From the NCBI GenBank assembly GCA_007570785.1, contig ML662442.1, forward strand, positions 58,200,518-58,264,517: 64,000 nucleotides of DNA, read 5' to 3'. Positions 24,275 to 36,405 of this stretch are shown here, piece by piece. The DNA is from Antilocapra americana (lineage: Eukaryota > Chordata > Mammalia > Artiodactyla > Antilocapridae). A program made the position numbers and the translations under genes. Below the pieces are notes generated by a model. It saw nothing but the letters and a program-made list of their open reading frames with translations, did no database searches and had not been told where the DNA came from. The number at the start of each line of letters is the position of its first letter. Within the stretch, counting starts at the first letter, position 1.

Positions 24275-26232
24275 TGAAAGAAATTAAAGAAGACACAGGG
24301 AAATGCAAGGAACCCCATGTTCATGGATTTGAAGACTTAATGTGGTTAAGATGTCCAATAACCCAAAGCAAGCTATGGATTCAATGTAATCCCAACAAAA
24401 CTGGAATGGCTATTTTGAAGAGATAGAAAAATTGACCCTAAAACTCAAATGCAATCTCAAGGAATCCCAAACAGCCAAACAATTTTGAAAAAGAACAAAG
24501 TTGGAGGTCTCACACTTCCTCACTTCAAATGGACTACAAAACAGTCAAAAGTGACATAACAGACAGGAATACAGACAATGCAACAGAATAGAAAAAGCTC
24601 AGAAATAAACCCTCACTAAATGATCAAATAATCTTCAACCAGGTGGCAAGACCAATCACAATAGGAAATGATAGTCTTTTCAACAAATGGTGCTGGGAAA
24701 AATGGATATCCACAAGCAAAGGAATAAAATTAAACTCTCAAACCATATAAAAAAATTCAAAATAAATTAAAGACCTAAATATAATACACAAAACTAAAAT
24801 TTCTAGAAGAAAACAATGGGGAAAAGTTGTAAGAACTGGACTTGGCAATGATTTATTAGATATGATACCAAGGTTTAGCCAAGAACAACAACAAAAAAAG
24901 AAGACTACATCAAAGTTAACTTCCTACATCAAAGGACAGAATCAACAGAGTAAAAAGGCGACTTACACAATGGGAGAGAATATTTGCAAATTATATATAT
25001 GATAAGAGGTTAATGTTCAGAATACATAAAGAACTCCTATAAGTCAACAACAACAAAAATCAAATAATCCAACTGAAAACAGGCAAAGGACTTGAAGAGA
25101 CACTTCTCCAAAAATGATACACAAATGGCCACCAAGCATATAAAAAGATGCTCAACATCATTAACCATCAGAGAAGTACAAATCAAAACTACAATGAGCT
25201 ATCACTTCACACCTGTCTCAGAACGGCTATTTTCAAAAAACAAGAAAACAAAAAGAAAAAATAAATGTTGGTTGAAGAGGTAGAGGAATTGTAACCTTTG
25301 TGTCCTATTGATAGCACTATAAAATGAGACAATCTCTAAGGAAAACAGTCTAGAAGTTCCTCAAAAAATCAGAAACAGAATTACCACGTGGTGCAGCTAT
25401 CCTACTTCTGGATGTCTCAGAGACATCTGCACTCCCATGTTCACAGCAGCACTACTCACAAGGGCCAAGAGGTAGAAGTAATCCAAATGTCCATCAACAG
25501 GTGAATGGATAAATAAACGTGGCATATACATATAATGTAGTATTATTCACCTTTAAAACAGAAGGAAACTCTGTCACATGCTAACAACAGTTTTATTTTG
25601 AGGACATTATGCTAAGTGACAATAAGCCAGCCAAAAAAAGGTAAATACGTAGTATGATTCTACTTATATGAGGTATCTAAAGTAGTCAAAGTCATAGAAA
25701 CAAAAAGCAGAATGTTGACTAACAAGGGACTGGGAGTGGAATATGGGAAAAGGAGGGAGCTACTGTTTAAAACCAGTTTTGCAAGTGATAAAAATCTTTC
25801 TGCAAGATTAAAAAAGTTCTACAGATATGTTTCAAAACAGTATGAACATACAAAACACTACTGAACTCTTACTTAACTGTACACTTAAAAATGACTAAAT
25901 GATACATTTTATTTTGTTTTTACCACAAGAAAAAAATGCAATAATAAAATCAATTCAGCATTATTAGTCCAAAAAATTCAAATTCAGAAATTTAATAAAA
26001 GCTTAACACGTCCTTCACCTAACCTCTCACACTTTCCTGGGAGAACAAGCTAAATTTCAAGAAACAGCATTTTCACTGATGATTTCAGAACTGCTTAAAT
26101 TGCCTGCTTTGTCATTAAGCCTGAAACTTTATGATCATAACTGATTTTTGACATGACTGATATAAAACAATTTAAATACATTTTTAAAATTCTACGTTAT
26201 AGATGAACCTATTAAGTCTCTGGGAGATAATG

Positions 26233-26307
26233 GAAGACAGAGGAGCCCGGCGCTACAGTCCATGGAGCTGCAAAGAGTCAGACACAACTTAGCAACTGAA
26301 CAACAAT
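26233..26307 (+). mobile_element. 3'-end fragment of a Bov SINE/BovB element
   Basis: GACAGAGGAGCCCGG, CGCTACAGTCCATGG and GCAAAGAGTCAGACACAAC followed by TTAGCAACTGAAC form the terminal part shared by Bov-tA and BovB. The 5' part is missing. Confidence 0.75.
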
Positions 26308-26320
26308 AACAAAAGTAAGT

Positions 26321-26589
26321 GCTGCTGCTAAGTCACCTCAGTCGTGTCCGACTCTATGCAACCCCATAGACGGCAGCCCACCAGGCTCCCCCGTCCCTGG
26401 GATTCTCCAGGCAGGAACACTGGAGTGGATTGCCATTTCCTTCTCCAATGCGTGAAAGTGAAAAGTGAAAGTGAAGTTGCTCAGTCATCTCCGATTCTTC
26501 GTGACCCCATGGACTGCAGTGTACCAGGCTCCTCCATCCATGGGATTTTCCAGGCAAGAATACTGGAGTGGGGTGCCATTGCCTTCTTC
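26321..26589 (+). mobile_element. Bov-A2 dimeric SINE with perfect target duplication
   Basis: The element has the two-monomer structure typical of Bov-A2: GCTGCTGCTAAGTCACCTCA, a middle AGTGAAAAGTGAAAGTGAAG linker, then a second GGGATTTTCCAGGCAAGAAT monomer. It is flanked by the identical 13-bp direct repeat AACAAAAGTAAGT at 26308-26320 and 26590-26602. Confidence 0.93.
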
Positions 26590-27913
26590 AACAAAAGTAA
26601 GTATGTAACCCTATAATCGTCTTGTGGAATAAGATTTAATTATTACTATTACATTTAATTAAATTCTCACATCTTTATCCATGTAACATGATAATAAAAT
26701 CAGACTCATTAGAACAGGAACAATGAATTTTTCTAGGATGTTTAGAAGAGCCAGTAAGTTTGTTTTAAAATCATTACTAGTAAAAATAAAATCTTGGTGG
26801 TCACCATATATCTAGTTATGTAACAGGAGAATATAATTAAGGTTAACAAAATGCAAAATAAAACAGCAGTCTGAAATGGGAAAGTGAACACTTAACAATT
26901 TTACTGCAGTTAAATTCCTTCAGTTTAATTCTATCCAGAGTCACTGATCCTCAATGATCTAAGTAAAACCTAAACACAGGGCAATCTAATTTAGTGTGAT
27001 TTTTAAAAATAAAATCCAAAATTTTCCATTTATTTATTTTTTATAACAAGACAAGGTCAGTAAGAGCAAAAGAGAGAGAAGGCAAAAAAATGTTTTTAAC
27101 TAAAAAAAAAAAAAAAAAGAACCAAATAGAAATGTTAGGAGAACCATATTTCTTAAGCTTAATGTATAATCTATAAGATATTCTTTTTAGTGACTCTGTA
27201 TAAGAAATATTTTAACACTCAAAAAAACTGTCAACATATTTACGTGCAGGTTTCAGAACCACCCATTTTGGTATTCTATACATAGAATATATAGGTGAAG
27301 GTATACACAGGCCCACAAAAAATACAGGAAAAGTTTCAACAAGTCAAAGTACTAGAGATTTCTATCTGAAAACAAATTCAGCTGCATGTAATCAGATCTG
27401 GCCTCATTTCATCTGTTCTCTCCTCCCATCTCTTCCTTTAAAATATGATTACATCGTAGGTATGCTAATAGATGGCAAACCAAGCAGCATGTTTTTCCTG
27501 TTTACTTTAAAATGCAAAGTTTATTACTTTATTAAATAAAGACTTATTTTCTCACAAAGCTTTGAAGGATTTATAAGTACTGTGGAAAATCTTAAGCTTT
27601 AGAATTTTCCTTTGAAAACCAAGGAGTTCAAAAAACAAAAAATGAACCACAGGACTAGGATTCAAGAAAGAACTGGCAAGCTGATAAAAATACAACTGCA
27701 AATTATTCCAAAATAGAAGGGAAAGGGCTGAAAGAATTCAGTGTAACTGTTAGTACGGAGCTCTTTCAGAGTTTAGATTTTACAATAATGACATATACAA
27801 AAAAAGAAAAAACATCAGGCTCAGGACCAAGGACACATACACCATGAATGTCAGCACCTAGTACTAATGTATGCAAACTGTTATTAAAAAGATGGACCCC
27901 TAGCTTACCAACC

Positions 27914-28090
27914 GGACTGCCCTGGTGGCTCAGTGGTAAAGAATCTGCTTGCGATGCAATCTCCTAGAAAAGTAAATGGCAATTCACTCTAGTATTCTTG
28001 CCAGGGAAATCCCATGGGTAGAGGCACCTGGCAGGGTATAGTCCATGGGGTCAAAAAAAGTGTTGGAAACAAGGTAGCAACTAAATAACA
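27914..28090 (+). mobile_element. Bov-tA SINE
   Basis: This plus-strand copy begins GGACTGCCCTGGTGGCTCAG, followed by TGGTAAAGAATCTGCTTGC (the tRNA-Glu-like head) and a degraded body. It opposes the ZNF292 transcript. Confidence 0.85.
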
Positions 28091-28529
28091 AGTGTGCCAA
28101 ATAAGTTGAATATAATCAAATTGGTGGAGGTGGGTAACTTCTTGAGAAGGGTCTCTGCTCCTTGGGTTTGATTATTCATTATTTATGATGACAGAGAGAA
28201 TGGTGGGTCTGATAATAACCTTTAGATTGAAAAGGATAGAACAAACAATGGCGCAAATGGAAACAGATGGGAAAATATAATTCTCAAAATGGGACTTGAG
28301 GTATATTTTGCAAACTGTAGACTAGAGGAACAAATATATTCCTAAGAGTCTTAAAATTAATACATTAAAAATATCACTTGTGAGTGTTCAGGAAAAAAAA
28401 GTGACTGTTAAGAATCAAGAAAGGTTCACCAAACATAATGGGTTACACTTCTACAAAAATTATCTCAAAATGTATCACAGACCAAAATATATAATGCAAA
28501 ACTACTAATATGATACTTCCAGGAGATAA

Positions 28530-28660
28530 AGTAAAGGGAAGTCCGCTCAGTCGTGTTCGATTCTTTGCAACTCCATGGACTGTAGCCTGCCAGGCTCCTC
28601 TGCCCATGGGGTTTTCCAGGCAAGAACACTGGAGTGGGTTGCCATTTCCTTCTCCAGGGT
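28530..28660 (+). mobile_element. monomeric Bov-A SINE with target duplication
   Basis: A single Bov-A monomer (GTCCGCTCAGTCGTGTTCGA to CATTTCCTTCTCCAGG) is bounded by the 11-bp repeat CCAGGAGATAA at 28519-28529 and 28661-28671. It lacks the second monomer of Bov-A2. Confidence 0.88.
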
Positions 28661-28689
28661 CCAGGAGATAAGAGGAGAAAAATCTATAT

Positions 28690-29985
28690 GATCTTGGGTT
28701 TGGTGATTATTTTTAGAGAAAACAACAAAAGCACAATCCATGAAAGAAAAAAAAAGTTGGACTTTATTAAAATTTAAAACTTCTGCCCTCTGCAAGGCAC
28801 TGTAAAGAAAAACGACAAGCCACAGAGTAAATGAAAATATCTGCCAAACTCCTATCTGCTAAAGGACCTGTATCAAACTATAACAATAACAAGGAACAGT
28901 AGATGACCTAGAGATTGTCATACTAAGTCAGAGAAAGACAAATATCATGATACCACTTATATGTGGAATCTAAAAAAACAGAATACAAATAAACCTATTT
29001 ACAAAACTGGAATAGTCACAGATGTAGAAGACAAACTTACAGTTACCAAGGGGGAAAGACGGGGAGATAAACTGGGAGACTGGGATAGACATATACACTC
29101 TACTATACATAAAATAGATAAGTTAAAAAGAACCTGCTGTATAGCACAGGGAACTCTACTCAATACACTGTAATGACCTACATGGGAACAGAAGCTAAAA
29201 AAGGTGACTATATGTGTATGTATGAATGATTCACTTTCCTATACAGCAGAAACACAACATAGTAAATCAACAATATGCCAGAAAAAAAAAAAAAACTAAA
29301 AAGCAAAAAATATAAACAGATCCTTCTCCAAAGAAGATATACAGATGGCAAATATTCACGTGAAAAGATGTTCAGTATCATCTGTCTGTACAGAAACACA
29401 AATTAAAGCAATGGGATATCATGACACACCTATTAGAATCGCTAAAATTCCCAAAATAGATAAAACCAACTACCAGTGAGAATCTAGAACAGCAAGCAAA
29501 ATGGTATAGTTTGGCAGCTTCTCACAAAGCAAAATATACTCTTACCACATGACCTAGCAATCTTTCTCCTAGGTATTTACCCAACTAATCTGAAAATTTA
29601 TCCACAAAAACTTGTATGCAAATATTTATAGCAGTTGTATTCATAAATGCCAGAAACTGGTAGAAAACAAGATGTCTTTTAATAGGTGAATGGATAAACA
29701 AACGGTGGTACATTCTTACAATGGAATATAATTCAACTTTTTTTTTGAATGAGCTCTATTAAGTCACTAATACATAGATAAATGTTACATGCATATTGTT
29801 AAATGAGTGAAGGTAGACTGAAAAGTTTCTAAATGTGGATAATTGTCATTTGTTCAGGAGAGGGTTGAATAGGTGAAGCACAGTTAAATCTTTTTTAGGG
29901 CAATGAAACTATCCTGTATGTTACTATAATGGAGGATACATGATAAAATGCATTGGTCAAAACCCAAACAACTTTACTGCATGAA
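28690..29985 (+). mobile_element. old L1 fragment interrupted by a younger L1 3' end
   Basis: An ORF2 3' portion is seen at 28740-28870 (AAAGTTGGACTTTATTAAAA, then CCTGTATCAAAC). It resumes at about 29297 with CTTCTCCAAAGAAGATATAC and runs on to a UTR-like region near 29980. The gap is filled by a younger L1 3' end listed separately. All frames are broken. Confidence 0.75.
28872..29296 (+). mobile_element. L1 3' UTR fragment (artiodactyl type) nested in older L1
   Basis: It contains GATACCACTTATATGTGGAA, CTGTATAGCACAGGGAACTC followed by TACTCAATACACTG, and TGATTCACTTTCCTATACAG, a familiar 3' terminal region of artiodactyl L1s. It ends in an A run at 29281-29294. Confidence 0.75.
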
Positions 29986-30212
29986 GAAGGACTCGAAAGG
30001 TAGGCAGATTTGAAAATATGATTTAGGAGGTTGAGAAGCCCAGGGCAGACTGTAGAATACGGCAAAAGATTCTGTCTTATAAATGTAATGAAAGAACTTC
30101 ACTGAAAAAAATGGGAGAATGGGCTGCTCACTTAACTTGGGAGGAGAGAAGTCAGTATGAATATAGAAAGAGGAACTGAACTGTGTACACTGATAAAAGG
30201 TGGTTTCCACAG

Positions 30213-30487
30213 GGGGTGCTGCTGCTAGGTAGCTTCAGTCATGTCCAACTCTGTGCGACCCCAAAGATGGCAGCCCACCAGGCTCTCCCGTCCCTGGGAT
30301 TCTCCAGGCAAGAACACTGGAGTAGGTTGCCATTTTCTTCTCCAATGCATGAAAGTGAAAAGGGAAAGTGAAGTCGCTCAGTCATGTGCGACTCTTTGCG
30401 ACCCCATGGACTGCAGCCCACCAGGCTCCTCCATCCATGGGATTTTCCAGGCAAGAGTACTGGAGTGGGGTGCCATTGTCTTCTCCA
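30213..30487 (+). mobile_element. Bov-A2 dimeric SINE with target duplication
   Basis: Two Bov-A monomers are joined by the AGTGAAAAGGGAAAGTGAAG linker. The element is flanked by the 10-bp direct repeat GTTTCCACAG at 30203-30212 and 30488-30497. Sequence identity to the copies at 26321 and 49749 is high by eye, indicating a young insertion. Confidence 0.93.
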
Positions 30488-31224
30488 GTTTCCACAGCGG
30501 AATAGGTTATCAATTCTGAAATCACTATACATATACTAGGAGTAAGTAATATATAGATGATTAAGTAATAATATGGATGGTCTACAGTAAAAGAAGCAAG
30601 TCTGAAAACGCTACATACTGTATGATTCCAATTATATGACATTCTTTTGAAATGAGAGGTTATAAATAAGCAAGAAGAGAAGGCCAGAACGATCCAGGGG
30701 CTATGGATTAGAGTTGGAGACATTGGTATAAACTCTAACGTTTAGTTTGATATAGATACAACTGGTCACATATACAAACATTTATAAATATGTGTACACA
30801 CAGATTAATTACACCTACATATATTTTTTTACTCTGTCTGCTAAGACTTCCTGGAGGTAATGACACCTCAGTAGCAATGAGCACAACTAGTTACCAGGGC
30901 TTGGTTCCTAACACTATTCTCCAATGAAAGGAACTAATGTTTCCTTTCATAGAAACAGCTGATTCTAGGATTGGGGCAAGAAATATGCAGAATAAACCTG
31001 GAGCATCTTGTAGAAACAGAAAAAAAAGGAAGTACTCAAACAAAAACATAACCCACAACCATAGGGATGTGTCAAAGGCACAGAGAAGTTAACTTTAAGA
31101 GTTCCCAGTGGCCAAAGCTCAACAATTTGATCAACAAAATAGTGTTGGATTATCACCAAAGCATTAAGTAAATATCAGTGAGTCCATACTAATTAAACAA
31201 ATAGATAAGGAAGAAAAGACAAAT

Positions 31225-31608
31225 CTCAGGCTTTTTTGGTGGTACAGTGGTTAAGAATCAGCCTTGCAATGCAAGCGTTTGATTGCAATTCCAGTTCGAT
31301 CCCTGGTCTGGGAAGATCCCACAATTAAGTCCAGTTGCCACAACTACTGAGCCAGTACTCTAGAGCCCCCAAGTCACAACTACTGAGCCAGGCACTGCAA
31401 CTACTGAAGCTGGCAAGCCTAGAGCCAGTGGTCTGCAACAAGAGAAGCCACAGAAACGAGAAGCCCACACACCATAACAAACAGCAGCCCCCACTCACCA
31501 TAACTAAGAGAAAGCCTGAGTGCAGTAATGAAGACCCACCACAGTGCTTGCTTTGGCAGCACATATAACGAAGACCTACCACAGCCAAAAAATAAGCAAT
31601 CTTTAAAA
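31225..31608 (+). mobile_element. CHR-type SINE containing a U6 snRNA 5' fragment
   Basis: This is a cetartiodactyl tRNA-derived SINE with a TTGGTGGTACAGTGGTTAAG head and the characteristic repeated CACAACTACTGAGCC body. It is flanked by a perfect 14-bp target duplication, AAGAAAAGACAAAT, at 31211-31224 and 31609-31622. Within its tail, 31544-31567 matches the first 24 nt of U6 snRNA with two transitions. The U6 piece lies between two copies of GAAGACCYACCACAG (see findings). Confidence 0.88.
31544..31567 (+). pseudogene. U6 snRNA 5'-end fragment (24 nt)
   Basis: The bases GTGCTTGCTTTGGCAGCACA continuing TATA match nucleotides 1-24 of vertebrate U6 snRNA except for two C-to-T changes. The rest of U6 is absent. 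It is flanked by a 15-bp duplication (31530-31544 and 31570-31584) that has one mismatch. Confidence 0.75.
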
Positions 31609-31858
31609 AAGAAAAGACAAATTGCCTGTGGAGAACTCCAAATGATCTGTGTAGATATTGCCTCAAGGAGGTAGAGCTTAACTTTCCAACTCACTGGGCT
31701 GCATATGGTAACTTCTTTCCAAAGAGTACAGCATGGAAAGGTGGAAAAAGAGTAATTTCACAGTAGAAAAACCTGAAAAACACACTACCTCAGTCAGGTG
31801 ACCAAGGTTAATACCAACAATGAAGAAGTCATGTTGATTATAGGTCCCTTTGGTATAA

Positions 31859-32060
31859 TACTTCCCTGGTAGCTCAGACGGTAAATGCGTCTAGCTACAA
31901 AGAGGGAGAATGGGGCTCAATCCCTGGGTAAGGAAGATCCCCTGGAGAAGGCAATGGCAACCCGCTCCAGTACTCTTGCCTGGAGAATCCCATGGATGGA
32001 GGAGCCTGGTGGGCTGCAGTCCCTGGGGTCGCAAAGAGTCGGACACGACTGAGCGCCTTC
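31859..32060 (+). mobile_element. Bov-tA SINE
   Basis: The copy begins ACTTCCCTGGTAGCTCAGAC and ends GGTCGCAAAGAGTCGGACAC followed by GACTGAGCG. The 3' half is close to the consensus, and the body retains CTCCAGTACTCTTGCCTGG. Confidence 0.9.
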
Positions 32061-32498
32061 CCTGTGGTATGATGACAGTGGCACTGTACCTCTGCGATTT
32101 TCCTCCCCTAGACCCATAAGCCAAATACTAATCACGCGAGCAACACCAGACAGACCCCAACTGAGGGAAATTCTACAATACTCTTCAAAGCTGCCAAGAT
32201 CATCAGAAACAAGGGAAATCTGAAAATACTATCACAGCCAAGAGGAACCTAAGGAGACATGATGACTAAATGTAATGTGATATCGTAGATGGGATCCTGG
32301 AACAGAAGAAGGACAATATGTAAAAACCAGAGAAATCTGAATCAAGTATAGACTTTAGTTAATAGCAAAGTATTGATATTGGTTTATTAATTGTGACAAA
32401 TAAATCATACTAATGTACAATGCTAATAGTTGGGAAAACTGGTGTGGAGTACTTGGAAAACTATTTTAAAACAGTTCATTTAAAATGTGATTAGGTCA

Positions 32499-32771
32499 GG
32501 GACTTCCCTGGTGGCCCAGTGTTTGAGAATCCACCTTGCAACGCAGAGGACATGGGTTCAATCTTCTTTTGGGGAACTAAGATCCCACATGCCATGGAGC
32601 AACTAAGCCCCTGTACCACAACTACTGAGCCCACGTGCTCTGGAGCCCTTGCCACAACCAGAGCCTGTGAGCAGCACTGAAAGACCTTGCATGATGCAAT
32701 GACAATTCCGTGCACTGCAAGTAAGACTAGACGCAGTCAAATAAATAAACAAAAATATTTTTTAAAAAATT
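32499..32771 (+). mobile_element. CHR-type SINE
   Basis: GGGACTTCCCTGGTGGCCCA heads the element. The body contains CAACTACTGAGCCCACGTGC and GAGCAGCACTGAAAGACC, and it ends in a CAAATAAATAAAC A-rich tail. The layout is the same as the copies at 31225 and 62851. Confidence 0.85.
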
Positions 32772-33973
32772 AATGTCAGACTAACCTTAGCAGTGAACAA
32801 TCTTACTTAATACAACTCTAGCCAAATACCTCTTATGGTCTTTCATCACAGTGTCCTTAATAGATAAAAAGGAAAGCCATGGACCAGATACAAGGAAACA
32901 GGCATATGTGATGAAACAACCATAATCAAAGGGCAATGGCTAAAAGACTAAAAGGAAACAAGAAAACTTCTCTAAGTATCCCAGTGGCTAGGTTTTTGGG
33001 TATGACCTTTTTCATGGTCATTGTCAAGAACCTGGATGCCAACATAGTGTATGCTAATAATATCTGCTTAAACTTGGAAAGACAAAACCCTTGAATTAAC
33101 AAAATCAAGATTTAACATAATATGGACAAGCTGCAGAGGTGGAACGGATTTAACATAGTGAAATTTAAAAAAAGAGAAAAAGGAATACTTTGTATGCCAA
33201 AATACTATGTAAAAAATGCAAATAATTTGAGTAGCATTTTTAAAAACTTTTTTTTGTAATTTCAGTAACCTCACTGAGTTTCAAGAATGACAAGGCCACC
33301 CCAAAAGGTAATGCCATTAAAAGTCACGCTAAGATGAAGAGGACGGAAGCGCCAATGACTTCAGAATTGGCCAGATCGTATTTGGGGTTCACGTTAAGTT
33401 TTGAGAATTACACATGAACAATAAACAAAACGTGCTGAAGTCAGAAATCATGATTGTAGACTTAAAATCACACCACACCAGGACAGCTTTTAGTCCCTTT
33501 AGAGGGATTTGTACTTTGTTAAGTATGCGTGGCTTTAGGGGTAGCACTAGATCCAAAAGAGAGCAACTCTAAGTACATAGTTTTTCACAATTTACACAAT
33601 AAAGATTATCTAATAGCAGCTATAAATAGAGAGAATTACACAGTTACCATTCTCTATAAGTGTTTAAGCAAAGGCCCATTCATTTACCAGTAGCGACGTT
33701 TTAGAAAGGAGTTAAAATTGAGTAAAAAATAAATGATTATTCAGTGCCTTCTCAATTCTGAGATGATAAGAAAGGCACAAGTAACATGTAAGCCTAAAGT
33801 TCCTAAAGTGATATTCAAAAGACATCTACTTGAATTACACTGGTTTAATTATTAGAGTTACATTACTCTAGCATGCTAAAACCTTAAAGTGAAACCAGCA
33901 TTTTTAACTGAGCCCCATACACCTCAATCCCTAAGTCAAGGAACATTTCTTGGTTTAGCTGGGCTTTGCATGT

Positions 33974-34163
33974 GTGCTGTCACGACCAACGCTTTGCAAC
34001 CCCACGAACTACAGACCGCCAGGCTCCTCTGTCCATGGGGATTCTCCAGGCAAGAATACTGGAGTGGGTTGCCATTCCCTTCTCTAGGGGATCTTCCTGA
34101 ACCAGAAATCAAACCCAGATCTCCTGCACTGCAGGTGGATTCTTTACCACTGAGCACGTGGCT
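33974..34163 (-). mobile_element. Bov-tA SINE (nearest SINE downstream of exon 4)
   Basis: Complement of Bov-tA with GCTTTGCAACCCCACGAACT, ACTGGAGTGGGTTGCCATTC and CTCCTGCACTGCAGGTGGAT. It lies about 2.2 kb from exon 4, in the transcript sense, and is opposite in orientation to the copy at 40871 on the other side of exon 2. Confidence 0.88.
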
Positions 34164-34954
34164 TTTAGCAGTTCTAAAATTAATTATTTCAAATAAATCA
34201 GGATTAAGTTGATAATCCATTGTTCAAATACTACATCAAAACTTGAAATGCTTTGCTATAAACAAACTAACGAACATAGCCTATTACAGTGTACCTGTTA
34301 CTGGCAGAGATCTAGCTCTTCTTATCAAACCTGCCATAGGCCAGTGTAGGTTAAACCAAGGGTTTGGATGTATCATATAAAAAGCTGAAAGTTCCACATG
34401 CTGTACAACTGCCCAATTTGAAAATGTAAATAAATTAGTGTGTATGCATAAAATGTTAACTACTTCAACATATACTTCAAGTCTATGTGATTACCCACAG
34501 AGTAACTCCCGTCAAATAAGTAGTCTAACAGGGCCAAATAAAGAGTATAGCTGCACGGCCTCTCAGTCATGCAACATCCCTCTGGTTATTTCATGAGTCA
34601 TATTAAAATCTGGCTACCTACAGTCTATCTGCTACTGTAGAAACTCCTTTTGCTTTATAACCCAAATTATTCCAGTAGCTATGCCAGGTGAGGATCATGA
34701 AATACAATAGCACAGAGATGGGCAAAGACATCTGTTACAGGAACAATGTTAGACACACTGAAACAAGAAAGGACACTGAGCACATATTCTTTTAAGGTAA
34801 ATTTTAAATCTCTGCTAAGGTAAAGGTTCTATTTTTCTGCATTAGCATAATGTGTGAGTTTGGCAAAGATGCTCTTCAGAAACTGACAACAGAAAAGAGA
34901 AGTGAAACCTTTATCTAAGCTAGGTGTGCTTTATTTTATTATGCTGGGTGCAAC

Positions 34955-35172
34955 ATGGCAAAATATAAAAAGGACAGAGCTGGGGACCTCGCTTCGATTT
35001 CCAGCTCTACTTCACATCACTGGCAATGTGATACAGAAAAGACAACTAATCTTTCTGAGCCTGTATTTTCTCGCCTGTAAAACAGGGACAAAAAAAAAGA
35101 TCCTACTTTTTCACAGGATCACTGTGAAAATTAAAAGAAACCATGCATATAAAAGCACATTCCAAACTGTAA
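34955..35172 (+). repeat. MIR-type SINE, old
   Basis: The order TTCCAGCTCTACTTCACATC, TGGCAATGTGATACAG, TCTGAGCCTGTATTTTCTC, AAACAGGGACAA fits a degraded sense MIR. Boundaries are approximate. Confidence 0.6.
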
Positions 35173-36405
35173 TAACTATACAATGTAATTTGGTATTATT
35201 ATTAATATATTATATCCAATATTTCTAAAGCTGAGAAGAGTAAACAGTAGAATTTAATTATAGAAATAAAAACATAGTGGTGGTAATATACTGGGGATAA
35301 AAAATAATACACCAAAGGCAAAAAGCCCCTAAGACTCTCAACCTTTAAATGTTGTTCTTATTATTTTAAATAATGAGGATCTATTTCTCTAAGGTCTAAG
35401 AATAATGTAACTAATTTGTGGAAATACATGAAGGGCAGTAATACAAATAAAATTTCAGTAAAAGCCAAGAAACAGATAACACTGCTAAAACTATCCAGAA
35501 AGGTGGGTAAATGTTAAGAGAGGAGTCAGGTTAGGAACAATCAGCTTGATGAGAAGTTTGGAGATTAGCTGAGAAGTCTTTTGGTAAATATCAAAGTACC
35601 AGAAGAGTTAACAAACAATAAGTTTACTTCTTTCTCAGAGCTTTGAGAAATTGCTATCACATAGCAAAATGCCTAAGCTTTGCCATCAACCAACAAGAAA
35701 AGCGACAATAAACAATGGAAGAAGCTTATTTATTTCTTTAGTTAATTATCTTGGGAAAACTTAGGGTGAAATTTGAGCACTTTCCTAAATAATCTCAAGA
35801 AAATACCAAAGATAATAATATGTGCTCTTCTTCATAGCACATACAGTTTTTGAACTCTGAACGTTAAGTGTTACACACATTAGTGATTTAGCCATCTACT
35901 TCTAGTAGGATACCTGTCAGTTCGAATTTAACTGGGATCTTTATTGTCTAAGCTCACATAATAATAACAAAGCAGGATAAAATAAATCTGAGAAAAAACT
36001 GAGAAAGAGTACTAATCTTAGAGGTAGAAGACTTTAGAGTTACTAGCATTAATTTCTTATCTATTTTAAGAAAAATCATTTCACTACCCTACTTTTGCTT
36101 CTCCATCTGTCAAATAAGTTATCAAATATAAGCTAGATTGCCACCTGTCAGGATGTTTCAGAGGGAATTCCTCTGATAAAATAATGTTGAGGAAAAAAAC
36201 TGAGTTTCCTAAGATTACATAATCCTATAAATACATCTTCCCCCAATTAAAAAAAAAGGTGAAGGGCTTCAAGCACCTCATATAAAATTTAAATAAAATG
36301 GTCCTTCTTGGAATATTCTGGGATTATATCAAAACAATTTTAAGTACTTATTGTCTCTAGTCTAATGATTCTTTTTTCTTTCTCTCTTCTCTCTAGAAAA
36401 TTTAC

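Larger units (their letters stand above)
23521..25945 (+). mobile_element. L1 insertion (ORF2 3' part and 3' UTR), flanked by a target-site duplication
   Basis: This roughly 2.4 kb 5'-truncated LINE-1 is antisense to ZNF292. It carries degraded ORF2 C-terminal sequence (for example CAATTCTATTTATAATAGC, then AATCCCAACAAAACTGG, then CACAAATGGCCACCAAGCAT). It ends in an A-rich tail near 25929-25945. It is bounded by imperfect 17-bp direct repeats, AAAATTGATTCAGCATT at 23504-23520 and AAAATCAATTCAGCATT at 25946-25962 (15 of 17 identical). Two Bov-tA SINEs later inserted into it at 23828-24046 and 24077-24274. A short CA run (23612-23625) is internal. No intact reading frame remains. Confidence 0.8.
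19762..36405 (-). other. ZNF292: ZNF292 intron 4 (16.6 kb)
   Basis: This is the most repeat-dense complete intron in the window. It holds five Bov-tA copies in minus orientation, further Bov-tA and Bov-A copies in plus orientation, two CHR-type SINEs, an L1 insertion with target duplications, a nested L1 pair, and MIR fragments, each listed separately. Stretches with nothing recognised are 20690-21980, 22160-23500, 26610-27910, 28095-28515, 29990-30200, 30500-31200, 31630-31855, 32065-32495, 32775-33970, 34170-34955 and 35175-36400. Two imperfect copies of a GAGAACTAAAAGGT unit lie at about 23076-23130. Confidence 0.85.
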
